A DNA stretch of 64,000 bases, taken from contig NZ_LMLB01000001.1 of NCBI RefSeq assembly GCF_001421785.1, forward strand, positions 331,137-395,136, written 5' to 3'. The notes under the pieces were generated by a model that made no database searches, was not told the origin of the DNA, and saw only the letters and a program-made list of their open reading frames with translations. Numbering within the stretch: position 1 is the stretch's first letter; the number at the start of each line of letters is the position of its first letter. The position numbers and the translations under genes are program-made. This document shows, piece by piece, positions 54,044 to 63,024 of this stretch. This DNA comes from Sphingomonas sp. Leaf33 (GTDB taxonomy: Bacteria; Pseudomonadota; Alphaproteobacteria; Sphingomonadales; Sphingomonadaceae).

Positions 54044-55089
54044 TCCGCCTGACCTCTCTCACCTGCCTGGCCCTGCTGGCCGCGGTCCCCGCCACCGCGC
54101 AGCAGGGCCCCCGCATCCTGCCGGTGTCCGCCGACGCGGCATGGGTTCATGCCAACAGCGGACTGACGTTGCCGGTCACGCTGATCGGCCTGCCGCGGAC
54201 GCAGGTGCGCGAGTTCGAGGGGCCGGAGCTGGACGTCGTCGGCACCTATACCGACGGCCCCGGCGAACTGACGGTCTATGTCTATCGCACGCTGTCGGGT
54301 GCGGTGCCGGTGTGGTTCGACCGCGCGGTCTGGGCGATCGAATCGCGCGACGGCTGGGGCACGCTGACGCCGATCGCCGCGCCGGTCGCGGTCGCGCCGC
54401 CGGGGCGCGGCACGGCGAGCGGGCTGGCGCAGGGGTGGACGATCGCCGGCGGTCCGTATCGCGGCACCGCGGTCGCGCTGCTGCCGATGGGGGAATGGCT
54501 GGTGAAGCTGCGCTATTCGAGCAAGGCCGACGACGGGCCGACCGCGCTGGCGAAAGTCCGCACAGCGCTTGCCGGACTGACATGGCCGGCGGCGGCCGTG
54601 GATGCCGCCGCCGCGGTGCCGGTCGCCGCGTGTCCCGATGCCCTGCGGTTCAAAGGACAGGCCAAGGCACTGGCGCCGGATCTGACATCGTCGATGATGG
54701 GCGCACTGCTGGCGAACGCATCGACGATCAAGCGCGGAACGTCGGCCCCGGCACGGATATGGTGTCGGGACGCGGCGACGGTGCCGATGGGAGCGGTCTA
54801 TCGCCCGGATGCGCAGGGTGACGGGTATCTGCTCGCACTGTCCGACGCGGGGCGGGGCATCTGGGTCGGGCCAGCGGCGACGGGCCTGGTCGCCAAGGAC
54901 AAGAAGATCGCATGGGGCGTCGATTTCATCACGCCGGGGCGGACCATCGTCTTTCCGGAACAGGATCGATTGCCGGCGCCCGAACAGGTGCTGACCATCG
55001 CGTCCGGGCGGCCGAACAGCGTCGTGACGACGTGGGGCAAGGAGCGGACCGTCACCATCTCGCCCGACGCCCTCAAATCGAAAAAGTAA
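54040..55089 (+). CDS. Hypothetical secreted protein, 349 residues
   Basis: A secreted protein with a signal peptide (about 1-20, cleavage near ATA-Q). The mature part is beta-rich. Visible segments are RTQVREFEGPELDVVGTYTD and SAKADDG-like RYSSKADDGPTALAKVRTA. No known motif. It is coupled to the preceding gene, so both may act together in the periplasm or envelope. Its 3' end overlaps the convergent RNB gene by 17 bases. Function unknown. Confidence 0.75.
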   Translation: MIRLTSLTCLALLAAVPATAQQGPRILPVSADAAWVHANSGLTLPVTLIGLPRTQVREFEGPELDVVGTYTDGPGELTVYVYRTLSGAVPVWFDRAVWAIESRDGWGTLTPIAAPVAVAPPGRGTASGLAQGWTIAGGPYRGTAVALLPMGEWLVKLRYSSKADDGPTALAKVRTALAGLTWPAAAVDAAAAVPVAACPDALRFKGQAKALAPDLTSSMMGALLANASTIKRGTSAPARIWCRDAATVPMGAVYRPDAQGDGYLLALSDAGRGIWVGPAATGLVAKDKKIAWGVDFITPGRTIVFPEQDRLPAPEQVLTIASGRPNSVVTTWGKERTVTISPDALKSKK

Positions 55090-56455
55090 TCCGCCGCGCC
55101 GTCGTGTCGACGCCGGTCAGGCGGACGGTCAGCGTTTCGCCCGGCGCCACGCCGGTCGCATCGACGCGCGCAAGGATCGGCAGGTCGCATAGCCGGACGC
55201 GCACGCCGCGATCGTCGACGTCCGTTGCGACGGCGGTGAAGGCGTCGCCCTCGCGGCCCTGAAGCATCACCGCTTCGGCCAGATCGACGACCGCGCGGTC
55301 GATGCGGCCGGCGCGCGCGTCGGCGGTGGCCATGACCTTTGGCAGGCGGGCAAAGGCTTGCGTGGTCGCCTCGGGCACCGGGCGGCCGTTGGCGACGGCC
55401 AGGGCGGCGGTCAGCACGTAGCGGTCGGCCAGCCGCCGGAGCGGTGCGGTGGCATGGGCATAGCGCGCGGCGACCGCAGCGTGCCACGGGACGACATCCG
55501 TGCTGTACGCCGCGTAACGGGCCCCACCGCCTGCACGGCGGATCGCCAGCATCATCGTCGCCTCCGCGCGATCGGTCGCGCGCAGGGTTCGTTCGAAATC
55601 GGCGAGCGACATGGCGTCCGGCCACGCCAGCGCGAGCGCGGCGGCTTCGCGACGCAGCCGCGCGACAGCGCGGTCGTCGGGCGGCTCCATCACGCGGAAC
55701 AGGCCGGTGCCGTGCGCGTGGAGCAGGTCGGCGACGGCCATGTTGGTCGCAAGCGACAGCGCCGCATTGTCGCGTTCGCTGTCCAGGAGCGGGCGGAAGG
55801 CTAGGGTCAGGCGACCGTCGGGCCCACGCGTCACTTCCTGGTCGGGCGGGTCGACCCGCGTCGCGCCGCGGGCGGCTTCGGCGGCGCGGATGCGACGGGC
55901 GATCTCGGCGAAGCCCGGCGGCAGGTCGGCAGGCACGACCGCGTCATAGGCGAGCTTGGCCCGGCTGCGGATCAGTGCGCGCTCGACGCGCTCGATCCCA
56001 CCGCTGCCGTCCGGCGCGATCCGCGTGGTCAGCACGATCGCCGGGCGCGGACCGTCGGGCAACAGGCTGGCCGCCCCTTCCGCCAGCACCCTCGGATAGA
56101 GCGCGGCCTTGCCATCGGGCAGGTACAGCGTCTCGCCGCGGTTCCACGCTGCATGGTCTACCGCGTCGCCATCGGCCACGAACCAGCCGATGTCGGCGAT
56201 GGCATAATGGAGCAGCAGGTCGCCGCCCGCCGTTTCGATCGCGAAGGCCTGGTCCAGATCGGTCGCGGTCGCCGGGTCGAGCGTGACGAAGGGCGTGTCG
56301 GTCAGGTCGCGATGGGCATCGGGCGTGCGACGCGCGGCGGCTTCGGCGGCGGCGAGGACCTCGCGCGGGAAGCCGGCGGGCACGGTGAACTCGGCGCGGA
56401 TCGCGGCAAGGCCCTCGGCCAGCGCGGCGTCGCGGTCGAGGAGGGCGCGGGTCAT
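55073..56455 (-). CDS. RNB domain ribonuclease
   Basis: A 460-residue protein with an RNase II/R-type catalytic domain. The Asp-rich motif lies at D60-P-A-T-A-T-D66-L-D68-Q-A. The protein lacks the cold-shock domains at the N-terminus and has only a small beta domain after the RNB core. It may act as a processive 3'-to-5' exoribonuclease with reduced RNA anchoring. The ATG at 56455 overlaps the PAP2 stop by 4 bases; an in-frame start 15 codons earlier is less likely. Confidence 0.88.
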   Translation of the reverse strand: MTRALLDRDAALAEGLAAIRAEFTVPAGFPREVLAAAEAAARRTPDAHRDLTDTPFVTLDPATATDLDQAFAIETAGGDLLLHYAIADIGWFVADGDAVDHAAWNRGETLYLPDGKAALYPRVLAEGAASLLPDGPRPAIVLTTRIAPDGSGGIERVERALIRSRAKLAYDAVVPADLPPGFAEIARRIRAAEAARGATRVDPPDQEVTRGPDGRLTLAFRPLLDSERDNAALSLATNMAVADLLHAHGTGLFRVMEPPDDRAVARLRREAAALALAWPDAMSLADFERTLRATDRAEATMMLAIRRAGGGARYAAYSTDVVPWHAAVAARYAHATAPLRRLADRYVLTAALAVANGRPVPEATTQAFARLPKVMATADARAGRIDRAVVDLAEAVMLQGREGDAFTAVATDVDDRGVRVRLCDLPILARVDATGVAPGETLTVRLTGVDTTARRITFSI

Positions 56456-57033
56456 GCGTCGTCCCGCATCGCTGTGCGGACCACCGCGTCGACCAGCCAT
56501 TCGCTGGCCAGGCCGATCACCGCGCCCGCCACCACGTCGCTGACGTAATGTTTGGCGATCGGCACCTGGATCGCGCCCGCACCGGCCGCGACCAGCGACA
56601 GGACGGGCGTGCCATCGGGCCAGACCCGTGCCGCCGCCCGCGCGACCGCAACGGCCCCGGCGGTGTGGCCGGAGGGGAAGCTGCTGTAGTGGTGCGACCG
56701 GTCGTCGCCGGGTTCCAGCTTGTAGTCGTGGCCCTTCTTCACGGAATGCGGGCGGGTACGGTCGATGCTGCGCTTCACGACCTCCTTGGCGGCGGTTGCG
56801 AGCAGGTGGCTGGCGAGCATCCGCGCGCCGGCCCCGGCCACCGATCGGTGGCGCAGGATCAGGCCGATCGCCAGCGTGGCGGCCGATAGCGCGATCAACG
56901 GCGGCTGGTCGGCGAGTTCGCCCACGTTCGCCGCCATGCGCATCGGCGGCGTGTCGTGCTTGGACGCTGCCTTATGCGTGATCTCGCGATCGGCCTTTTC
57001 CAGTCGCCTGGCCGCCTTTTTCACCTTGGTCAT
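56452..57033 (-). CDS. PAP2 superfamily phosphatase, membrane-bound
   Basis: A 193-residue membrane protein with the three PAP2 motifs: K87-x6-R94-P95, P120-SGH, and a late SxxxH-type KHYVSDVVAG. It probably dephosphorylates lipid phosphates such as undecaprenyl or phosphatidic acid. Hydrophobic segments surround the motifs. The N-terminal 28 residues are basic and likely cytoplasmic. The ATG at 57033 is chosen over an upstream start. Confidence 0.88.
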   Translation of the reverse strand: MTKVKKAARRLEKADREITHKAASKHDTPPMRMAANVGELADQPPLIALSAATLAIGLILRHRSVAGAGARMLASHLLATAAKEVVKRSIDRTRPHSVKKGHDYKLEPGDDRSHHYSSFPSGHTAGAVAVARAAARVWPDGTPVLSLVAAGAGAIQVPIAKHYVSDVVAGAVIGLASEWLVDAVVRTAMRDDA

Positions 57034-57100
57034 GGCTATCCAACCGCTTGGGCAGGCGTGTGGTTGCGGATCGGCGATCCGCCGCCTATCGGCACCCGTC

Positions 57101-57781
57101 ATGGTCGATCCCGCCACTCACCGCCAGCTCTATGGCCGCCGCGCCGGGCACAAGCTGCGCACCGGCCAGGCCGCGCTCGTCGAGGAGCTGCTGCCGCGCG
57201 TCGAAGTGCCCGAGAGCGGGCCGCTCGATGCCACCCGGCTGTTCGGTAACGACCGACCGCTGGAATTCGAGATCGGCTTTGGTGCGGGCGAGCATCTGGC
57301 GGGTCAGGCGAAGATGCGTCCCGACCACGGCTTCATCGGGTGCGAGCCGTTCCTGAACGGCGTCGTCGGCGCGCTGAACCATATCCGCGACGCCGGGCTC
57401 GACAACGTCCGGCTGCACATGGGCAATGCGATCGAGGTGCTGGACCGGCTGCCCGACGCCAGCCTGGACCGGCTGTACCTGCTGCATCCCGATCCCTGGC
57501 CCAAGCCGCGCCACGCCAAGCGGCGGATGGTCAACGACGGCCCGCTCGACATGATCGCGGCGAAGCTGAAACCGGGCGGCGGGTTTCGGCTGGGCACCGA
57601 CGACCCGACCTATTGCCGGCACGCGATGATGGTGATGAACGGGCGGCGCGACTTCGTCTGGCAGGCCGGGAGTGCGGCCGATTTCCTGACCCGCCCGGCC
57701 GACTGGCCCGAGACGCGCTACGAACGCAAGGCGCGGCGGCAGGGGCACGAGGTCTGGTATTTCCGCTACGTCCGGGTCTGA
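57101..57781 (+). CDS. trmB: tRNA (guanine(46)-N7)-methyltransferase
   Basis: A 226-residue TrmB that methylates G46 of tRNA. The SAM site is [10 protein letters not shown] (57-66). The catalytic DPWPKPRH segment follows at D131. The C-terminal end WYFRYVRV is typical. The ATG at 57101 gives family length; the long upstream open frame is a shadow of the divergent PAP2 gene. It is divergent from that gene, with a 67-base gap. Confidence 0.95.
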   Translation: MVDPATHRQLYGRRAGHKLRTGQAALVEELLPRVEVPESGPLDATRLFGNDRPLEFEIGFGAGEHLAGQAKMRPDHGFIGCEPFLNGVVGALNHIRDAGLDNVRLHMGNAIEVLDRLPDASLDRLYLLHPDPWPKPRHAKRRMVNDGPLDMIAAKLKPGGGFRLGTDDPTYCRHAMMVMNGRRDFVWQAGSAADFLTRPADWPETRYERKARRQGHEVWYFRYVRV

Positions 57782-57792
57782 GCGGCCGCGGC

Positions 57793-58059
57793 GTGGCGAA
57801 GCGCAGGCGCCTGCTGACGGCGACGATGGCCGATGGCTATGTCAAGACGATCGGCCCGACATCGGCGCCGTTCACGCATTACTGGCGAATCGTCGCGCAT
57901 CTGGGCGGCGGCAGGACCGACGTCTTCTGGGGTCACGCCAAGTCGCTGCGCGAGGCGACCGCCAAGCGCCTGCCGCTGGCCGAGGCGGCGCGGACACGCG
58001 GGTGGGAGCGTTACGACTTCGAGGTCGTCGAACTGGTCGAAGGCGGCCCCGGCGCCTGA
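57793..58059 (+). CDS. Hypothetical protein, 88 residues
   Basis: A small soluble protein (GTG at 57793, or ATG at 57826), beginning with a basic AKRRRLL segment and containing [19 protein letters not shown]. No motif recognised. It lies 11 bases after trmB and is probably co-transcribed. Function unknown. Confidence 0.6.
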   Translation: MAKRRRLLTATMADGYVKTIGPTSAPFTHYWRIVAHLGGGRTDVFWGHAKSLREATAKRLPLAEAARTRGWERYDFEVVELVEGGPGA

Positions 58060-58092
58060 CTGCAGCGGCTGGAGTTGTCGCGAGGGAGGGCA

Positions 58093-58169
<77 letters not shown>

Positions 58170-58349
58170 CGGTGCGTGGGGAGGGTGCCTAGCAGCGGCG
58201 GACGCCGCGCGCCAGCCCCAAGTCGCGATCGGGCACAGGGTTTCGCCCCGCCGGCATATCGGACCGGCGCACGCCCTCTTGAAATTTTATTACAACGCTC
58301 GCAAAGCTTGTCCCGGGCAGCGTCGTGATGCGCCGCCCGAGGAGAGCCC

Positions 58350-59636
58350 ATGTCCGACGCATCCCGTCGATCCAATCTGCCGCCGCTTGCCCTGCACGTG
58401 CCCGAGCCCAAGTTCCGGCCCGGCGACGCGGTGGACTTCGCCGAAGTCAGCGTACCTCCCGTCGATGCGGCGCGCCGGCCCGACACGGCCGATGCGGCGG
58501 CGGGCTTCCACGACCTGGCGTTCGGCCTCGTCCGCGTGCTCGACCTGGACGGGACGGCGGGTGGCCAGTGGGACCCGCGGATTTCGCCCGACCTGAAGCG
58601 CCAGATGCTGCGCAACATGGCGCTGACCCGCGCCTTTGACGAGCGCATGTTTCGTGCGCAGCGCCAGGGCAAGACGAGCTTCTACATGAAGTCGCTGGGC
58701 GAGGAGGCGGTGTCGGTGGGGGCGGCCGCGGCGCTCGCGTCCGACGACATGTGCTTCCCGTCGTACCGCCAGCAGGGCATCCTGATCTCGCGCGGGTGCC
58801 CGCTGACGGACATGATGAACCAGATCTATTCGAACCGGGGCGACAAGCTGCAGGGCAAGCAGCTGCCGATCATGTATTCGGAGAAGGGGTTCGGTTTCTT
58901 CTCGATCTCCGGCAACCTGACGACGCAGTATCCGCAGGCCGTCGGCTGGGCGATGGCGTCGGCCGCGAAGGGCGACACGCGGATCGCGGCGACGTGGTGC
59001 GGGGAAGGGTCGACCGCGGAGGGCGACTTCCATTCCGCCTGCACCTTTGCCAGCGTCTACCGTGCGCCGGTGATCTTCAATGTCGTCAACAACCAGTGGG
59101 CGATCTCGAGCTTTTCCGGGTTCGCCGGGGCCGAATCGACGACGTTCGCCGCGCGCGCGATCGGCTATGGCATCGCCGGGCTGCGGGTGGACGGCAACGA
59201 TGTGCTGGCGGTCTATGCCGCGACCTTGTGGGCGGCCGAGCGCGCGCGGACCAACGCCGGCCCCACGCTCATCGAGCATTTCACCTACCGCGCCGAGGGC
59301 CATTCGACGTCGGACGACCCGTCGCAGTATCGCTCCGCCGGGGAGCCGACCGCGTGGCCGCTGGGCGACCCGATCGTCCGTCTGCGCGACCATCTGATCG
59401 CGACCGGCGAATGGGACATGGATCGCCATGCCGAGATGGACCGCGAGCTTGCCGAACAGGTGAAGGCCGCGCAGAAGGAGGCCGAGAAGAACGGCATCCT
59501 GGGCCACGGCCTGCACCAGCCGCTCGATTCGCTGTTCGACGGCGTGTTCGAGGAGATGCCGTGGCACCTGCGCGAGCAACAGGCGCAAATGGTCGCTGAG
59601 GAAGAAGCCTCGGGCCGCCCGTGGGCGAGGAAGTGA
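58350..59636 (+). CDS. bkdA1: Branched-chain 2-oxoacid dehydrogenase E1, alpha subunit
   Basis: A 428-residue TPP-dependent E1alpha. The TPP/magnesium segment is GEGSTAEGDFH ... VVNNQW (about residues 217-247), and the phosphorylation-loop region is YRAEGHSTSDDPS. The long N-terminal extension matches 2-oxoisovalerate rather than pyruvate dehydrogenases. It is the first gene of an operon with E1beta and E2, with an alpha/beta hydrolase between. The stop TGA shares one base with the hydrolase ATG. No E3 is in the window. Confidence 0.93.
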   Translation: MSDASRRSNLPPLALHVPEPKFRPGDAVDFAEVSVPPVDAARRPDTADAAAGFHDLAFGLVRVLDLDGTAGGQWDPRISPDLKRQMLRNMALTRAFDERMFRAQRQGKTSFYMKSLGEEAVSVGAAAALASDDMCFPSYRQQGILISRGCPLTDMMNQIYSNRGDKLQGKQLPIMYSEKGFGFFSISGNLTTQYPQAVGWAMASAAKGDTRIAATWCGEGSTAEGDFHSACTFASVYRAPVIFNVVNNQWAISSFSGFAGAESTTFAARAIGYGIAGLRVDGNDVLAVYAATLWAAERARTNAGPTLIEHFTYRAEGHSTSDDPSQYRSAGEPTAWPLGDPIVRLRDHLIATGEWDMDRHAEMDRELAEQVKAAQKEAEKNGILGHGLHQPLDSLFDGVFEEMPWHLREQQAQMVAEEEASGRPWARK

Positions 59637-60472
59637 TGGACCGCCGCACGCTGATCGGCGGGATCGCCGGCGCCTCCGCCCTGCTCGCCGCGCGCCCGCT
59701 GCTGGCGGCGGAGCGGATCACGGACGACGATGTCGCGCTGACCGTCGGCACGCGCGAGACGCGGCTGTTCCGCGTGCGCCCGGCCAGGCCGCGCGGTGTC
59801 GTGCTGTTTTCGACCGGGCACGGATCGTGGCCCGATCGTTACGCGGTGCTGACCAGGTATCTGGCGGCGCAGGGCTGGGCGGTGCTTGCGCCGCTGCATG
59901 TCGATTCGATGCGTTACCCGGACCGCGCGAAGTTCACGATGCAGGCGAGCTTCGGCGAGCGGATCGCGGACATGGGCGCGGCGGCGGCGGTCGCGGCAAA
60001 GGACTATCCGGGCCTGCCGGTGATCGCGGTCGGGCACAGCTTCGGTACGCTCGTCGCGCTGTGCCTGGGCGGCGCGCTGTCCTACATCGCGCCGTTCCGG
60101 ATGCCGGCGGTGAAGGCGGTGCTCGGCTTCTCGACGCCGGGCAAGATTCCGGGCCTGGTCCAGCCGACGGCCTATACCTCGCTGGCGGTACCCGCGATGA
60201 TCGTCACCGGCACCGCCGACACCGTCCCCGGCTTCGTCACCGATCCGGCCGATCATCTGTTCGTCGGACAGACCGCGGGCAAGGCGGCCTACACGCTGGT
60301 CGCCAAGGATGGCGGGCACGAACTGGTCGCCGACGCGGTGGCGATGGCGCGCGTGCTGCCGGCGGTCGATCTGTTCGTCGCGGCCTATGGCACGGGCGAC
60401 GCCCAGGCGCTCAAAAAGCTTCAAGGTTGGACGGCGCCGGCCGGCGACCGCTTCGTGGTGAAGGCAGCATGA
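59636..60472 (+). CDS. Alpha/beta hydrolase with Tat-like signal, inside the bkd operon
   Basis: A 278-residue alpha/beta hydrolase. The N-terminus MDRRTLIGGIAGASALLAAR looks like a Tat or Sec signal. The nucleophile elbow is GHSFG (S135). The late acid and base residues are plausible in the GTADTVPG and DGGHEL segments. The signal suggests export, which is odd for a gene coupled on both sides to cytoplasmic E1 subunits (1-base and 4-base overlaps). It may act on extracellular esters; a role in branched-chain catabolism is not shown. Confidence 0.85.
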   Translation: MDRRTLIGGIAGASALLAARPLLAAERITDDDVALTVGTRETRLFRVRPARPRGVVLFSTGHGSWPDRYAVLTRYLAAQGWAVLAPLHVDSMRYPDRAKFTMQASFGERIADMGAAAAVAAKDYPGLPVIAVGHSFGTLVALCLGGALSYIAPFRMPAVKAVLGFSTPGKIPGLVQPTAYTSLAVPAMIVTGTADTVPGFVTDPADHLFVGQTAGKAAYTLVAKDGGHELVADAVAMARVLPAVDLFVAAYGTGDAQALKKLQGWTAPAGDRFVVKAA

Positions 60473-61530
60473 CCGACGTTATCGACACCCCCGCGGGCGA
60501 TGCCGACACCGGCGCGACGACCCGCATGAACATGATCCAGGCGATCAACAGCGCGATGGACGTGCTGATGGACCGCGACCCCGACATCGTCGTGATGGGC
60601 GAGGACGTCGGCTATTTCGGTGGCGTGTTCCGCGCGACCGCCGGCCTCCAGGCGAAATACGGCAAGACCCGCGTGTTCGACACGCCGATCACCGAGATCG
60701 GCATCATCGGCGTGTCGATCGGCATGGGCGCCTATGGCCTGCGCCCCGTGCCCGAAATCCAGTTCGCCGATTACATCTACCCCGCGCTCGACCAGCTGGT
60801 CAGCGAAGCGGCGCGCCTGCGCTATCGCTCCGCCGGCGAGTTCACCGCGCCGATCACAGTGCGCAGCCCGTACGGCGGCGGCATCTTCGGCGGGCAGACG
60901 CATTCGCAGTCGCCCGAGGGTATCTTTACCCATGTCTCGGGCATCAAGACGGTTATCCCGTCGACGCCCTATGATGCCAAGGGCCTGCTGATCGCCGCGA
61001 TCGAGGACAACGACCCCGTCCTGTTCCTGGAACCCAAGCGCATCTACAACGGCCCGTTCAACGGCCATTGGGATCGCCCGGCATCGAACTGGTCGGCGCA
61101 TCCGGCGGGCGAAGTGCCGACCGGATACTACCGTGTCGAGCTGGGCAAGGCGAAGATCGTGCGGCCCGGCAACGACCTGACGATCCTGGCCTATGGCACA
61201 ATGGTGCACGTCGTGCTGGCCAGCGTCGAGGAGGCCGGCGTCGATGCCGAGGTGATCGACCTGCGCACGCTCGTCCCGCTCGACATCGAGACGATCGAGG
61301 CGTCGGTGAAGAAGACCGGCCGCTGCATGATCGTCCATGAAGCGACGCGCACCGGCGGTTTCGGCGCCGAGCTGTCGGCGCTGGTGCAGGAACGCTGCTT
61401 CCATCATCTGGAGGCACCGATCGAGCGCGTCACCGGCTTCGACACGCCGTATCCGCACAGCCTGGAATGGGCCTATTTCCCCGGCCCTGTCCGCATCGGA
61501 CAGGCGCTCGCCAAGATCATGAAGGACTGA
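60469..61530 (+). CDS. bkdA2: Branched-chain 2-oxoacid dehydrogenase E1, beta subunit
   Basis: A 353-residue E1beta. Landmarks are the VMGEDVGYFGGVFRAT segment near residue 41, the QFADYIYPALDQLVSEAA segment near 98, and the C-terminal GFDTPYPHSLEW. It forms an alpha2-beta2 E1 with bkdA1. It overlaps the hydrolase stop by 4 bases and is followed by E2 after an 85-base gap. Confidence 0.94.
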   Translation: MTDVIDTPAGDADTGATTRMNMIQAINSAMDVLMDRDPDIVVMGEDVGYFGGVFRATAGLQAKYGKTRVFDTPITEIGIIGVSIGMGAYGLRPVPEIQFADYIYPALDQLVSEAARLRYRSAGEFTAPITVRSPYGGGIFGGQTHSQSPEGIFTHVSGIKTVIPSTPYDAKGLLIAAIEDNDPVLFLEPKRIYNGPFNGHWDRPASNWSAHPAGEVPTGYYRVELGKAKIVRPGNDLTILAYGTMVHVVLASVEEAGVDAEVIDLRTLVPLDIETIEASVKKTGRCMIVHEATRTGGFGAELSALVQERCFHHLEAPIERVTGFDTPYPHSLEWAYFPGPVRIGQALAKIMKD

Positions 61531-61615
61531 TGCGCATGGCATCGTCCGTTTCCCCGCTCACCCGTGTTTCAACCCCCCGTGCCTCGACTGCGCTCGGCAC
61601 GAACGGAGGCATCTG

Positions 61616-62953
61616 ATGGCCCGCTTCGAATTCCGCCTGCCCGACATCGGTGAAGGCATCGCCGAGGCCGAGATCGTCGCCTGGCACGTCGCGGTCGGCG
61701 ATCGTGTCGAGGAGGACCAGGGTCTGGCCGACATGATGACCGACAAGGCGACCGTCGAGATGGAATCGCCGGTGTCGGGCACCGTCATCGCGCTGGCGGG
61801 CGAGGTCGGCGATCAGGTGCCGATCGGGTCGACGCTTGTGGTGATCGAGACCGAGGGTGAGGCTGCGGCCGAGCCCGCTGCCGCCGCGCCGGTGTCGGAC
61901 GCGGTCGAGGAGCAGATCGAGGCCGAGAATCCCGGTGTGGAGGAGGTTGCGGCAGAACCTGCGCCACAACCCGCCAGTGCTCCCGCGCAGGCGGGAGCCC
62001 AGAGCCAAGAGCGTCCGGCGAGTAACCCTGGGCTCCCGCCTGCGCGGGAGCACGGCGGAGATAAGGCGCCGACGTCACAGCACGTCCTCGCCTCGCCCGC
62101 GGTCCGCGCGCGTGCCAAGGACCTCGGCATCGACCTCGCCGCCGTCCAGCACGACGGCCAGCATATCCGCCACGCCGATCTCGACGCGTACCTGCGCTAT
62201 TCCGCCGGCCAGGGCTATCACGCCCCCCACGCATCGCGCGCGCGCGACGACCAGCCGGTCAAGGTCATCGGGATGCGCCGTCGCATCGCCGAGAACATGG
62301 CCGCGTCGAAGCGGCAGATCCCGCACTTCACCTATGTCGACGAAATCGACGTGACCGCGCTTGAGGAGATGCGCGGCGACCTGAACGCCAACCGTGGCAA
62401 CCGGCCGAAGCTGACGATGCTGCCGTTCCTGATCGTCGCGATCTGCCGCACGATCCCCGACTTCCCGATGCTCAACGCGCGATACGACGACGAAGCGGGT
62501 GTGGTGACACGCCACGGTCGCGTGCACCTGGGCATGGCGACGCAGACCGATGCCGGCCTGATGGTCCCGGTCATCCGCGATGCGCAGGACAAGAACGTCT
62601 GGCAGCTTGCGAGCGAGATCGGGCGTCTCGCCGAGGCCGCACGCACCGGCAAGGCGAAGTCGGAGGAGCTGTCGGGCTCGACGCTGACCGTCACCTCGCT
62701 CGGGCCGCTGGGCGGCATTGCGACGACGCCGGTCATCAACCGCCCCGAAGTCGCGATCATCGGCCCGAACAAGATCGTCGAGCGCCCGATGTTCCGCCCT
62801 AATGGTTCGGGAGGCGACGACATCGTGCGGGCAAAGCTGATGAACCTGTCGATCAGCTGCGACCACCGCGTCGTCGACGGCTGGGACGCGGCAAGCTATG
62901 TCCAGGCGGTCCGCAAGCTGCTGGAGACGCCGGTCCTGCTGTTCGCGGATTGA
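61616..62953 (+). CDS. bkdB: Branched-chain 2-oxoacid dehydrogenase E2 (lipoyl acyltransferase)
   Basis: A 445-residue E2 core. The lipoyl domain carries MTDKATVEME with K44. Then comes an Ala/Pro-rich linker, a peripheral subunit-binding domain (about 158-195, LASPAVRARAKDLGIDL), and the acyltransferase domain with the late catalytic HRVVDGWD motif (His near residue 417). In the linker, residues of about 121-146 are encoded by a palindromic family B repeat. The frame is kept and the linker tolerates it. Confidence 0.94.
   Translation: MARFEFRLPDIGEGIAEAEIVAWHVAVGDRVEEDQGLADMMTDKATVEMESPVSGTVIALAGEVGDQVPIGSTLVVIETEGEAAAEPAAAAPVSDAVEEQIEAENPGVEEVAAEPAPQPASAPAQAGAQSQERPASNPGLPPAREHGGDKAPTSQHVLASPAVRARAKDLGIDLAAVQHDGQHIRHADLDAYLRYSAGQGYHAPHASRARDDQPVKVIGMRRRIAENMAASKRQIPHFTYVDEIDVTALEEMRGDLNANRGNRPKLTMLPFLIVAICRTIPDFPMLNARYDDEAGVVTRHGRVHLGMATQTDAGLMVPVIRDAQDKNVWQLASEIGRLAEAARTGKAKSEELSGSTLTVTSLGPLGGIATTPVINRPEVAIIGPNKIVERPMFRPNGSGGDDIVRAKLMNLSISCDHRVVDGWDAASYVQAVRKLLETPVLLFAD
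61977..62053. repeat. Palindromic repeat, family B, inside the E2 gene
   Basis: Perfect 25-base inverted arms (61977-62001 and 62029-62053) starting GTGCTCCCGCGCAGGCGGGA, with 27 bases between them. The same element is intergenic at 17552-17630. Here it is read as Ala/Pro/Gly-rich linker (SAPAQAGAQ, then PGLPPAREH). Confidence 0.9.
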
Positions 62954-63024
62954 TCCGCGCCGCATTGCTTTCCTCCTTGCCCCGGCCGTGCCACGATCGG
63001 GGCAAGGGATGCGGGAGAGTGACG

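Noticed and set aside
61560-61615. Further family A repeat between E1beta and E2
   Set aside because: The text GTGCCTCGACTGCGCTCGGC only partly resembles the family core, and no inverted partner is present.
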